Positions 1 to 11,477 of a DNA stretch of 64,000 nucleotides are shown in pieces. Made by a program: the position numbers and the translations under genes. This DNA is from Zasmidium citrigriseum (taxonomy: Eukaryota; Ascomycota; Dothideomycetes; Mycosphaerellales; Mycosphaerellaceae). Position 1 is the stretch's first letter. Each line of letters starts with the position of its first letter. The stretch spans positions 1 through 64,000 of the forward strand of contig NHNW01000062.1 of assembly GCA_002786025.1 (NCBI GenBank), written 5' to 3'. The notes under the pieces were generated by a model that had not been told where the DNA came from, ran no database searches, and was given only the letters and a program-made list of their open reading frames with translations.

Positions 1-149
1 GCGTACTAGGGTAGACGCCTTCTAACGACTCTCGTCCTACCTACTATAGCGTTAACGCCGTCGAAGTCGAAAGCGATTCGGACTATAACGATACGGGAAA
101 TAGTAACCCCTAATCGTAAACTTATCTCCCCTACGATTAGGGAAAACCT

Positions 150-3100
150 TACGAGAGAGGTAAAAGAGGATCGCCGTAGACGTAACTATTACTAGCGCTA
201 TAGGACCGATTACTCTCCGCGCCCTCGTCGATAGCGGAGCGTAGTTAAATCTTATCTCTACGTACGCTATAGGGCGGTTGTCCCTACTAACGTTAGATCT
301 TCCTACTCTAAGGGCTAAGTTCCTTAACGACAACCCTATAACGCTATATAAGGCTTACTTAGCTACCCTCGCTATTAACGATAGTACGGGGAAGACGAGA
401 GAGTCGGAGCAAATCCTTTAGACTAGCACCTTTATAGGCTATAACCTTATACTAGGGTGGGACTAGCTAGAAGATACTAATCTAGCTATTAGCTTCCGAG
501 CCGGGACCTTTACGTAGTCGCTACGGGACTCCTCCGACCCCTCCGAATCCTCGCGAACGTCCTAGATACTCGCAGCTATTATAGACGGTATAGCTAGCTT
601 CTAACTTCCCTTAGGGGAGTAGCTCGTAGCTTCCACGCTACTAGACCGACTATACGCCGACGACGACTCGAGAGTAAACCCCTCTAAAGTAGATAGACTA
701 TAGGGAGGAGAGATTCCCTCTATAGAGTTAGCTATCGCCGAGCCTACTACTATGTTTACCCTCTAAGGAGGTAGAGACTAGGATCCTACGACTATCGATC
801 TAAACCGACAAGGCTACCGATAGTAGACCGCCGCTATTACGATCTATAACTAGTACAAGGCCGCCTACGCGCGAGAGTCTAATCTTAAAGACCTTCCCTA
901 GTAAGTTCTCCTAGCCTTACTAGCTATAGCGGAGATAGAGCACCTCGCGAGCGTTCCGCTAGAGTACTACGACTTCGCCGATATCTTTAATACTAAGCTA
1001 GTAGGTATTATCGCCTAGTACTCCGAGTACGACTACGCTATCGAGCTAGAGGAAGGTAAGAGCCTACCTTAACTACTAATCTATAACCTTTCGTAATAAG
1101 AGCTTACTATATTACGCGAGTATATCGATAACGCCTTAAAGAACGGCTAGATTAGGCTAAGCAAATCCCCTTACGGTGCCCCTATCCTCTTTATACTAAA
1201 GAAGGATAGTAGTATATAGTTATACGTTAACTATAGAGGTCTTAACAAGATTACGATTAAGAACCGCTACCTACTACTACTTATTAGTAAGCTACTAGAC
1301 CGTTTAGGCAACGCGAAGGTCTTTACTAAGCTAGATCTTAAAGACGTATACTACCGGCTCCGGATCCGGTCCGGTAACGAGTAGAAGACGGCCTTTAAGA
1401 CGAGATATAGCTTGTTTAAATACCTCGTTATGCCCTTTAGGCTCGCTAACGCGCCCGCTACGTTCTAGTCCTACATTAATAAGGCTCTAGCTAGTTTAGT
1501 AGATAATATCTGTATTGTTTATCTCGATAACATTCTAATCTACTCCCCCGACCCCGAGATACATAAGGAGTACGTCCGGCAAGTCCTCGAGAGGCTTAGG
1601 GAATAGAAGCTATTTACTAAACTCTCGAAATACGAGTTCTATACTATAGAGGTTAAATTCCTAGGCTTTATTATTACCCCTAACGGTATGAAGATAGATT
1701 AATTAAGGATTACTAGTATTACCGACTAGCCGGTACTAAAGAGCTACTAGGACGTTTAAGTCTTCCTTAGATTCGCTAACTTCTACCGCCGCTTTATTTA
1801 GGGGTATTTACGGCTCGCACGCCTACTTAACGAGCTACTCTCTAGCGGTACCCTTACGCCTACGAAGAAGGGACGGAAAGCCGTCGTAAGACCCCTATAG
1901 TAGTAGACCGATATAGTAGCCGAATCCTTCGAAACTCTTAAGAAGGCGTTTACCGAAGTACCCCTACTTAGATACTTCGATCCTAGGCTACCGATTATAG
2001 TAATTATAGACGCCTCTAACGCGGCCTACGCGGGTATCCTCCTATAGCCTAACGACTCCGATCCGCTATAGAAATACTAGTACCCCGTCGCCTATTATTC
2101 GAAGAGTTTTATTAATTACGAGGTCCGCTATAGTACCCCTAATAAGGAACTTATAGCTATCTTAGAATGCTTTAAAACGTGGAGGTACTACCTCGAGAGC
2201 GCTACGTACCCGATCCGGGTTATAACCGATTACTACAACCTTCGGTACTTTATAATAACGTAGAGCCTAATAGCTAGGTAGGCCCGTATTATAGAGAGGC
2301 TAGCCTACTACGATTTTGTAATCGAATACAAGCTAGGGAAGTCTAATCCCTCCAATAGCCTATCTAGATAGCTAGACTACTTCGCCGGCTTTAAAGAAAG
2401 CACTAAGAAGTATTAACTTTAGGGAATGCTACTAATCCTATAGTAAAAGTTAGGAGCCTACCCTACTAAGGACGGTTACGGCCCTATAGCGCTACTAGAA
2501 TACTCTCGTATAGGCCCCGAGAATGTAGTAGATACCTACCTCGAGGGAACTAGGTAGTCTAATCCCTTACTACTTACCGCCTTCGAAGCCGAATAAAATA
2601 GTAAGGCTAAAGAGCGATGTACTAGCACTTCTAATACTATAGAGTAACTACTCCTTACCCGAGCCGGTCCCTACTCTACTAGTAGACTAACGAATCGTTT
2701 AGTACTACCTCGCTTCCTCGTTACCGTAGTAGCGAAGGATAAGTCGTCCTTTAATACTAAACCGCCCGAATCCCTTCTAGATCTTATTAAGGAAGTCTAA
2801 TAAAGGGACGCCTTCGTTTAAGATATCCGAGAAGCGGTTATAGCGAAGGAGCGAGACGGGTTAGGCAAGACTCCGGAGAGTACTAAGGACTATACCTTCG
2901 ATACTAATAGCCTCCTACGAAGGGATAGTTAGGTATACGTACCCTAATCCTTAGCCTTACGCGTAGAGATACTATTCCGTAACTACGACGACCTCGTAGC
3001 GGGCTACTACGGTTAGCGACGTACATAGGCAATTATCTCGTTAAAATACGAGTAGAAAGGTCTCTCCGAAGACGTTCGTAAGTACTACTAGGAGTGCGAC

Positions 3101-4262
3101 GTCTACTAACGAGCTAAAAGTAAGCACTACTAGCCCTATAGCGAACTCTAGCCCTTACTAGTACCTACCTAGCCCTAGTCCTACCTCTCTATAGACTTCG
3201 TTACTAGCCTACTGCCCTTAAAGGGTTTTAATAGTAAGGTCTACGATTCGGTGCTTATTATCGTTAATCGATTCTCGAAGTTTATACAGTATATACCGAT
3301 AACGAAAGATATCGACGCCCCTAGCCTAGTAGACCTATTCTACTATATAGTTATCGCCCTTACTAGCCCGCTAGACGATATCGTCTTAGACCGCGGTTCG
3401 GTCTTTATATCTAAATACTAGAGCGCCTTCTACTACTACCTTACAATTAAACGTAAGCTTAGTACTACCTTCTACCTATAGATAGATAGATAGACCGAGC
3501 GTTAGAACTAGTAACTTGAAGCCTACCTTCGTATATACTACAATTAGGAATAAGATAACTAGGCGAGGCTATTATTAACTATAGCCTTCGCCTACAACTC
3601 TAAGACGTATATAAGCTATTATAAATTACCTATTAAGGTAGCGTTTAGAGTGCCCCTAAATATACTAGACGGTATTCGACGCGAATACCTAACGGGGGGG
3701 GGGGAAGAAAGTAGACGAGCTTACTAAATAGGCAACTAACTAGCTTCTATAACGACGACTCGAGTTCGATAGGGTAGCGGAGAACCTCCGGTACGTACAA
3801 GAGCTATAGACTAAGTACTACAACCGTATAGTACTAGCTAAGTACTACGACGTCGGCGAGTAGGTACTCCTAGCGGCGAAGAACGTCTATATACGGCGGC
3901 TATACAAGAAGCTTAATAATAAGTACCTAGGCCCTTTTATAATTACTAAGCGTATTAGTAGGTAGGCGTACAAGCTTAACCTACTACCGTTAATAAAAAG
4001 GTTCTACCTAGTATTCTATATATCGCTATTAGAGCCGTACCGTATACGCCCCGGGTACTAGCCGCTACTAGTCGAAGAACTCCTCGAGGATAGAATAGAT
4101 CTAGCCTATAAGGTCGAAAAAATCCTAACCTACCGCCGTAATAAGTACGGAACGATATAGTATCGGATACGATAGGTAGGCTAGTCCTAAGACTACGATA
4201 ACTAGATAAGGGAAGAGGAGCTCGAAGACTATTAGGAACTCCTTAATAAGTACTACTAGTAA
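150..4262 (+). pseudogene. Ty3/gypsy chromovirus pol polyprotein, destroyed by RIP
   Basis: One frame carries the pol order of a chromovirus. The aspartic protease motif VDSGA lies at 227-241. Reverse transcriptase reads LDLKDVYYRLRI from 1331 and VMPFRLANAPATF; its catalytic box at 1520-1531 reads YLDN where YLDD is expected, a TG-to-TA change in the second Asp codon. RNase H spans about 1920-2400 (IIDASN, NKELIAIL, ITDYYN). Integrase spans about 3040-3690 (SIDFVTSL, VLDRGSVF, then a Glu in LEAYLR). After an 11-base G run at 3694-3704 the frame shifts, and a chromodomain follows at about 4100-4260 (KVEKILTYRRNKYGTI, DYDN, IREEELED) with its expected Trp and Gln codons turned into stops. Dozens of in-frame stops make it non-functional. 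The gag part would lie left of the window. Family assignment is strong; the exact clade is inferred from the chromodomain. Confidence 0.9.
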
Positions 4263-4599
4263 CACCCTAAGCTCGCTAACCCCTCTCCGCCGTCTTCTCG
4301 CTAGCGACCCGTAAAAGAGACGAGGCGTAGGCGAGGGCGTCTAAGAAAGGACGAATAAGAAGAGAGAAGATACCCCTTATAGTCCTCTCGCTACTAAATT
4401 ACTATTCGAATATTTCCTTTGTATATAGGGACTAAGAGATTAAAGGATTTATTTATAAGTTCGTTCTATTTACTATCTATAGACTACTACGACTATTTCG
4501 CGGTCTTTCTAGAGCTACGCCTACCCCCCCTCCGCTATAGATAGTAAAACCTACGAATATAGAGCTAATAAGCTTCTATTATTACTACCCTAGAGAAGA

Positions 4600-7500
4600 A
4601 GATCGACTACCCTACTTAGCGAGTATACTAGCCGTAGTAGATAAGGCGTATCTAGCCGTTGTTTAACGACTAAAGTACCTAACGCTCCTACGCTACGTCC
4701 GCTACGATATTGTTTAGGTAGGAACCTAGTAGCTATTCGCGACTATCCTAGAAGGCCCTCTCGTTTGCCTTACGACTCTTGCGACGCTCGTCGCGCTACT
4801 TCTTAATAGCCGCCTTATCGAACTTCTTAATATCTAACTCCGCTAATATATCCTTCTCGAACTTTACTAAGGCGGCGAAGACCTTCGACGTATAGTCGTG
4901 GAAGGCGTTAGTACGGCGAGCGACCTTATTAGGGTTATCTTAGATAGTCGGATCGGCGGCGAGTATACGTAAATGCTCGAGGATGTTAGCGTAGCGGTAG
5001 AACTCGGTAGGGATCTAATAGCGGTATTAGTAAGGACCGCTAACGAATAGGACCCGGAAGACTTACGATCTAGTAAGTCGGCTTACTCTTACTACCCTAG
5101 TAGCTACTATACGGCGAACCGCCGCTAGTACTATAGCGCTCCGTAATAGGTAGCTACGTCTACTATTAAATAGTAGGGACTAGCTACTAACGACGAACGT
5201 ACTCGCGATAGAGAGCGCTACGGCGTACGTCCGGAACGCCCTCGAGAGCGGGGGGGTACTTATACGTATAGCGAATGTTAGACTAACTAATACTCGCCTT
5301 ATAAGGACTATAGGCCTACGACGGTACCGTTATACTAGCCGAAGGTACGGGTATATCGCTAAACTAGTCGAGTAGACTAGCTATACCGATATTACGTGAA
5401 CTAGTACCGCCGCCGCTACTACTAGGGGTCCGAGGAGTACCGCTTATATTACGGAGGAGGTTGTTAGCGAAGTCGTTGTCGGTAGGTATGCGTAGCGAGT
5501 TATTGTTATTATTGTTCTATCTATTAATAGCGTTCTAACCTAACATCGAGGGGAAGCGTAATAGATAGACGGTCGATAGTTAGTAGTAGTAAAGAGAAGA
5601 AGGAAATAGACGAAGAAGCGGGCTTTTATACTAACGGAGGCATAGGCCTAATAGCGCCGCTACTACGTACCCCTTACGAGCCCGCTCCGCCCTCTTTTAT
5701 AAGGGGAATATTTACTAATAGCTAGAGTTACATACTCGGCTTACCGATAGCGCCTTACGTACGTACCGAGGCGACTCTACCGCCCTTACGGCACCGACTC
5801 AATCTAAGTTAGATAGTAAACTTACTCGAGTTAACGATACGACCTAAGGATAGGCCGCTAAAGGGGGGGGGGATAATATAAGGACATCTAAGCTAAGAGA
5901 GCCTAAGGTAGCGATCTATAGCCTCTCTACTAGTACTTTAAGGCTATACTAGTATCTAACCGGAGGCTTAGCGCCTATACTACTTTTTAGGAGGTTTCTA
6001 CTTCTCCTCTTTCGCTCCTTAGATAATACTTAATCGGATATTTGTACTACTTACTCGTATCGCTATTTCCTACTTCTACGCCCTTATACTATAGCCGTAC
6101 TTAGCGATAGCGTTAGAGTCGCGTCGAGTATAAGAGGTGGAGGTATAGTTAACGTCGTAGGCGGTCGCTACCTCGGCTTCTAATTAGCCGTATCTAATTC
6201 GACTATAGTTCTATCTAGCCTACCCTTAAGCTCCTCCACCTACTTCTCTCGCGACGTCTCTCTAGCGCGTAGGACTTTATTCTCCTCCTTTACCCTCTTA
6301 ACTTTATCCTCTAGCTCTTTTATACGAGCGTCCTACTCTTCTAGCTACGCCGAGAGCTATTAGGTATCTATATCCTCTATCCGATTACGAGTCCGCTATA
6401 ACGAATAGGAACTAGCGCCTTCCTCGAGACGGTTCTAAGTAATAGCGTAAAAATTAAGGAGAGTATAAATAAAGTTATAGGAGTAATATACGAAGAGAGG
6501 AGAAGGAGTTTATACGAAGGAGGTTAGTAAGGACTATTATACTTTAACGTACGCTAAGCCTCTTCTAAGAACGACCGTCTATTTAAGTATAAGTATAATC
6601 CTATTTTACTCTTAAACTTCTATACCCTAGAATAATATTTAACTACTTCGACCGCTTTTACCCTTAAACCCTACTTTTATCTCTAAACCTAACCTTCGTC
6701 CTTAAACTAATCCCTAATTCCTAAGGTTCTTCTACTATACCCTTCTCTACTTCTTCCTCCTCCTTATCCTTCTCCTTATCCTCCCTATCCTCCTCCGAGC
6801 TATAAGTTAAACCTAAGTCCTTAGTTATTCGATAGTACCTTTCCTCCTTGTCTTCTTAGCGCTAGATAGGTAACTCGTCTCGAACCTCTAGATTATATAA
6901 TTAGGGCGCTTTCTACCTACCTTCCTCCTACTCTAACTCTATCGTAATAGTTAGTCTAACTAGCGTAGTCGGCTCGCTTACTATAGCCCTTATATAGGGA
7001 TAGCTACTATTCTCCTTCCCGTACCTAGTCTTAGCTTCTACTACGTCTCTACTTATAGACCGCTAGATACTATATTAAGGCTATAAATTATTACTAATAC
7101 TCGAGTCGTCCTTCTTTATCTATATACGTATACTATATAGTAACTAAGCGGCTACTATATAGATTTCGCCTTCGACTTCGTACGGAAGCTTACGAGAACT
7201 ATCTAGAACGTATTACTCTTCGATTACGCTAGTATTAATAAGGCGGTAGTACGGTAATAGGAGTTAGAAGAGGCCTTATAGATTAGGGTATAAGTCTACT
7301 TTATTCGCCGGAAAGTCTCTATTCGTTCTAGATTAAGGTTTAGGTATTAAAGTTACGTTACTCGCGGATATAGCCTTCTTATCGCCTAAGCCTATACTTA
7401 CCTCTAGCCCTATCGGTAGTAGGGAGCCTATATATTACTATACTCCTTTTCCGTTACCTCGAAACGTATAGACCTTCTTAGGACGAGCGGACGTACTTAT

Positions 7501-8250
7501 TATAGTATAGCCCCCTTCTAAGCTCGACTCTATAGGATTAGGGGGACTAGTACTATTATAGCTAACGATATTCTACCTAATACTATCCTAGCTACTAGTT
7601 TAGCGTTAGATTAGGCTTCGGCTCCGAGGACCCGCTAAAGCTTACTCTCGCTTCTTCTTTACTTTCTTTAGAACGTAAGCTAGCTAGATACTACGAGGAG
7701 ACTTCGATCTAGCTCCCTACTATCTTAGTAGGGTTAGATCTTAATACTACTAGGGGTTTAGAGACGAAGGCTAATTTTAATGTAGCTCTAGTATATTCTA
7801 TTTGCCCTAAGCTAGCTTAATACTACCTCCGCCTATCTAGACTAATAAGGCGCGTAGGTCTAATAATAACTATTTACGGATCTCGATAGTACGCTAGGTA
7901 AAAGCTCGAAGTTCTTCTAGAATAAGCTCTTATATAGCGTATATCCTAGCTATAGCTCGCTCTAGTCGATCCGTTAATAATCTATACGCGGCTATATTCT
8001 ACTCGATCGTATTACGTAGCGTACCTAGCTCCGACTTAACTTAGGTCTATTACGTTACGCTTTAGATACCTTAGGCGATAGACGCGAGGTATCCTTATCT
8101 ATTTACGTATACTCGCTATATACGGCTAAAGTCTTAAGCGAGTCTACGCTACCCTTTAGATACCTTACCGAGGAGTTACTATATCCGTAAGAGGCGCTCG
8201 TTACCGTCGTAGACTATAGCTACTAGCGACTATAAACACTCGACTAGATT
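4600..8250 (-). pseudogene. unidentified RIP-damaged reading frames on the minus strand
   Basis: Reading the minus strand and passing through stops at presumed Gln/Trp codons gives long protein-like stretches. One at about 7700-6730 contains RPKKVYTFRGNGKG, RKLPYEVEGEIYIVAA and an acidic end (SSEEDREDKEKDKEEEEVEK). One at about 6450-6000 is a likely coiled coil (DARIKELEDKVKRVKEENK). One at about 5210-4690 contains IPTEFYRYANILEHLRILAA and FEKDILAELDIKKFDKAAIK. I recognise none of them. They are antisense to the adjacent pol and start beyond its chromodomain, so they are either an extra antisense ORF of the same element or a second, oppositely oriented element. Whether they are one gene or several cannot be decided. 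Limits are approximate. Confidence 0.45.
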
Positions 8251-8300
8251 ATATAATCTACCGTCGTATTACTAACCGGATTAATATTATAGACCTAGAT

Positions 8301-8350
8301 AGTATTACTAGCTAGAATAGTATTACTAGCTAGAATAGTATTACTAGCCG
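8301..8350. repeat. short tandem repeat, 18-bp unit, about 2.8 copies
   Basis: The unit agtattactagctagaat is repeated at 8301, 8319 and (partly) 8337, inside the RIP-mutated block. Two copies are identical. No function is implied. Confidence 0.8.
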
Positions 8351-9309
8351 AAATCTGTCCTAATAATATAATATTACTACTAGATAATACTCGGGTAGGA
8401 GAAATAGCTAGAGGCTAGCGTATTAGTTATCGCCTTATACTATTAGGCCGTTATATAACAGCGGCGCTACTCTAGAATATAGGTAAAGTATTAGAAGGGA
8501 ATTATAGCTACCTTCGTCTTCGATATAGAGTCTAACGTAATAGAGGTAGGAAACGGGCGATATAAGGTAACCTAAGGTATACTACTGTAGGCTCGAGTCG
8601 CGCTCCGCTAACCTCGCTTTATAGGCCTATATAAGACGTTAAAGCTATAGTCTTTATCCTATATCTATAAGTAGAGCGGCTCCCTATAGCGGCTACCTAT
8701 CTTACTCCCTTCGATAGGTACTTAGCCTAATAGTCTAGCCGCGCTTCGCTTCTACTATAATATCTCGAAATATAATAAAGCGCTCTACCGACGCTACTAT
8801 ATATACCCCGTAATAGTAAATATCTAACGGCCGCCGTTACCGTTTAAAGATTATAGATATAGTCTTCCGCGTCGTAGGACTTATATATAACGGCGAGATA
8901 TATATAGCTAGCGGTTAAAACGTAGTAAACTATCTTAAAGTATAGGCGCCGTCTTATTCGGGGATACTATTAATATCTAGTAGTCGTAAAATAAAACCTT
9001 CCTTCGTCTATTATAAATATATACGAACGATTTAACCTAACTACTTCTTACTATAGCTAAGCATTTCTACTTTAATTACTACTAAAGTACTACCCCTAGA
9101 TTTACTAGATACGATATACTACTTATTAAACGCTACCTACTAATAACTATAACTCTACTACCGACCTTTAGCGATAGACCTTTAATTACCTACCTATAAC
9201 TCTCTAACCCTTTAAGCCTTCTAATACTAGATAATACTATAATAGTTTCTCTAATATAATAGGAGACTACGTTAATTTCGGCTTCGACCTCTATAAGCCT
9301 AGATTAGAG

Positions 9310-10140
9310 ACTATTAGATCCTACCTAGACGCTCTTAGTATCCCCTTCCTTCCTACTAAATATAAGTATATCCTCGTTAAGCGCCTCGAGAAGTATTATA
9401 TAGACGTTCGCGAGTAGAATGGCGAGAACCCTAAGGAATACCTTAAGAGTAGCTTTAGAACGAAAGAGTATACTATACCTTAGATACGTAGTATCCTAAG
9501 CTAGTACGGTATCGACTACGACTATAATACGAGGCGGGCCGAGCTCGAGATAACCTTTAACGATTATCTCTCTAAACTATAAGAGTTTAATAGTATTATA
9601 GACGACTAATACTAGTAGCCTAAAGACGACGATATAAACTCTATAATAGCGGGAGTTAACTTCTAGTAGCCTAGCGGCCCTATAGCTACTACTACGTACT
9701 AGCGTCCTACTAATAGCGCTAATATATTCCGCTATTAGAACCCTCTAGCTACTCCTCCCTCCGCCCGCTAGTATAATACTCGATCCTACGCTCCGCCTAT
9801 AACTCCCGTCGCTCCTAATAAGTCGAAGAATTATATCTAAGCTCCTAACCTACTCTTCTCTAACCTAGGTATTCCTAGATCGATTCGTACTTATAGTACT
9901 CTACTTACTACTCGCCTTCTAGCTACTCTAAACGCTCCTCGCCCCTTCGCTAGCGCGAGTAATCGCTATATATCTACTATATCTAGTTATAGTACTTATA
10001 GTACCGCTAGTACTTCTACTACGCTAGCTATTCCTTTAAACGCTAATACTAAAGCTTATATAGAAGACGACTCTACCTATCTCGAGTTTATAGCCTAGTA
10101 CTTAGAGTATATCTATTATATTTCTACGACTTAGTTATAG
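9310..10140 (+). pseudogene. unidentified RIP-damaged reading frame on the plus strand
   Basis: One + frame stays protein-like for about 275 codons if stops are read as former Gln/Trp. It begins near SYLDALSIPFLPTKYKYI, continues with KRLEKYYIDVRE and ITFNDYLSKL, then a Pro/Ser/Thr/Asn-rich part (PPITPVAPNKSKNYI) and ends near AYIEDDSTYLEFIA. A helical start followed by a low-complexity tail would fit a gag-like nucleocapsid precursor, but no zinc knuckle is visible, so this is only a suggestion. Its relation to the chromovirus pol at the left end is unknown. Confidence 0.35.
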
Positions 10141-10273
10141 AACGGCGACTTTAATAATATAATTATAGGCCTATAGGGCTATCTTAACTACCTACGGAAT
10201 AGTACTACCTACGAGTAGTAAAGGCGATTACCTATAAAGCCGAAGCGGTATATCGATCTACGCTTAAGGTCCG

Positions 10274-10477
10274 TAATAGAATAGAGGCTAGCCGTCCTAC
10301 CTTACGACTACTTCTTATCTTATTATATTCGGCGTTAGATTATAGCTATTAGGGTATAGATAGATTTTTTTAGCTAGCTATGTTATAGATTTTTAGGATA
10401 TTAGATTACGAATTACGATATATTATACTAAGGCAGCGTATCTTCGATATGTCGTTAATAGAATAGAGGCTAGCCGT
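10274..10477. repeat. direct repeat pair, 22 bp, 182 bp apart
   Basis: The string starting taatagaatagaggctag occurs at 10274-10295 and again at 10456-10477, each followed by ccgt. Both copies lie at the right edge of the RIP-mutated block. They could be remnants of a terminal structure of the repeat, but no matching copy at a left end is visible in this window. Confidence 0.7.
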
Positions 10478-10665
10478 ACTCTCGAGAATATAAGTATATA
10501 ATATTTTAGCGCGTTTTTATCGGTAGTAAATAAAAGTTTACGATAGCCTTGAAATTTTCCCTTTATCTCTTCTTTAATGTTTTAACATTTAACGATTTAG
10601 CCGCGCCTCAAAAGCAAGGGCAAAAAATTTAATAATGTAATTCACCTCGGACAAAGATTCACTTG

Positions 10666-10673
10666 AAAAAAAA
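10666..10673 (-). terminator. probable RNA polymerase III terminator of tRNA-Ala
   Basis: Eight A on the + strand give a T8 run on the transcribed sense, 49 bp past the tRNA 3' end. No shorter T4 run lies between, so this is the first usable Pol III stop. Confidence 0.6.
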
Positions 10674-10721
10674 TTTGCGTGAACATAACGTCATTAGGAT
10701 ATATAATTGGTATTCACACTG

Positions 10722-10793
10722 TGGACGATCTGGGAATCGAACCCAGGACCACCTCTATGCTAAAGAGGTATTATACCACTAAACCAATCGCCC
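10722..10793 (-). tRNA. tRNA-Ala(AGC), intronless
   Basis: The minus strand folds as a 72-nt cloverleaf. The acceptor stem GGGCGAT pairs with ATCGTCC and contains a G3:U70 pair, the established identity element of tRNA-Ala. The discriminator base is A. The D arm carries the AGTGGTAT loop. The anticodon stem CCTCT/AGAGG closes loop TTAGCAT, giving anticodon AGC. The T arm is CTGGG-TTCGATT-CCCAG, the internal B-box region. The D stem is weak (about three pairs). No intron is present and CCA is not encoded. The gene shows no RIP-type damage although the RIP-mutated repeat ends about 180 bp away. Confidence 0.93.
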
Positions 10794-10913
10794 CACTAGT
10801 TATTGTTGAGGAGGGAAAGCTTTAACCCAATATGAAGCTCAATGGAGCTCCAACGCCAGGGATTTGCCGAAGTGGACACTAAATCATGCCGAGTCTACGC
10901 GGGCAGGGCAGAT

Positions 10914-11390
10914 GCATCGTAAAAATGTGCCGGAGATGCAGTATTTGCGGTCGTCGTGCGAGAAGGCGGGTGGATATGGAACATTATTCATGGTGAGACA
11001 ATGGCTACTTTTCTTGGCCACGACGACGGCGATACGGGTCAAGAGGTCTCCAAAATCGACATTAAGGGCGGTTGCATCGTATACATGTACTGAGGAGGCA
11101 AAACATACGGTTGTGGTGCCCATAGATGGATGGATATGGAAAATTGCACAGGACATCAAAATGGCTATCTTGCATGAAGACGACGATTAGAACATGAGCC
11201 AAAAGGCTACCAGAAGCCATATAAAGAGCATATGCAACAACTACGACAATATCAAAGACGGCAATTGGAGATACGTTGGCGATGGATGAATGGATATCGG
11301 AGAGTTGTGCAAGACGAGACAAACCCCAATTTTTCCGGCGACGACAACAACGCCATAATTCAAGCGGCGCCATCCTTCGATGCATCCACT
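10914..11390. repeat. degenerate tandem repeat, period about 157-160 bp, about three copies
   Basis: The string gcatcgta recurs at 10914 and 11074, and variants of gatggatggatatgg recur at about 10966, 11124 and 11280. The copies are diverged. Short open frames cross the area on both strands, but none resembles a protein I know and none keeps one frame across the copies in a convincing way. Otherwise 10794-11477 holds no gene I can support. It could be an old minisatellite or repeat remnant next to the RIP-mutated block. Confidence 0.45.
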
Positions 11391-11477
11391 GCTTTTTGAT
11401 CGTTGCCAATGCGCATTGACAATGATAGTGGAATTGCAGGCGATGATATCAGAGAATCGCCTTCGGGGAGCCCCCTA

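Larger units (their letters stand above)
1..10545. mobile_element. RIP-mutated repeat block (chromovirus retrotransposon plus unidentified repeat DNA)
   Basis: The block is almost devoid of CpA and TpG and very rich in TpA, while CpG is kept. This is the signature expected when RIP converts CpA to TpA on both strands of repeated DNA. Wherever a reading frame can be followed, Trp and Gln positions have become stops (TGG to TAG/TAA, CAG/CAA to TAG/TAA) while other codons stay conserved. The composition changes abruptly to normal genomic sequence near 10545. Three readable areas are given as separate entries: a + strand pol (about 150-4262), - strand frames (4600-8250) and a + strand frame (9310-10140). 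I see no clear long terminal repeats. The left end is cut by the window. 8400-9300 and 10150-10545 hold nothing I recognise beyond short repeats. RIP is established in many Pezizomycotina; whether it is still active here cannot be seen. Confidence 0.9.

Noticed and set aside
52..333. 93-codon minus-strand open frame in the repeat
   Set aside because: It is antisense to the protease part of the RIP-mutated pol; RIP removes stops unevenly and creates such frames. The + strand VDSGA motif explains the region.
3694..3704. G-run considered as a programmed frameshift site
   Set aside because: The copy is full of RIP stops, and G runs slip easily; decay or sequencing error is simpler.
9310..10140. 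Call as a definite gag gene
   Set aside because: No zinc knuckle (CCHC) can be read, even allowing for RIP changes, and linkage to a pol on its right is absent.
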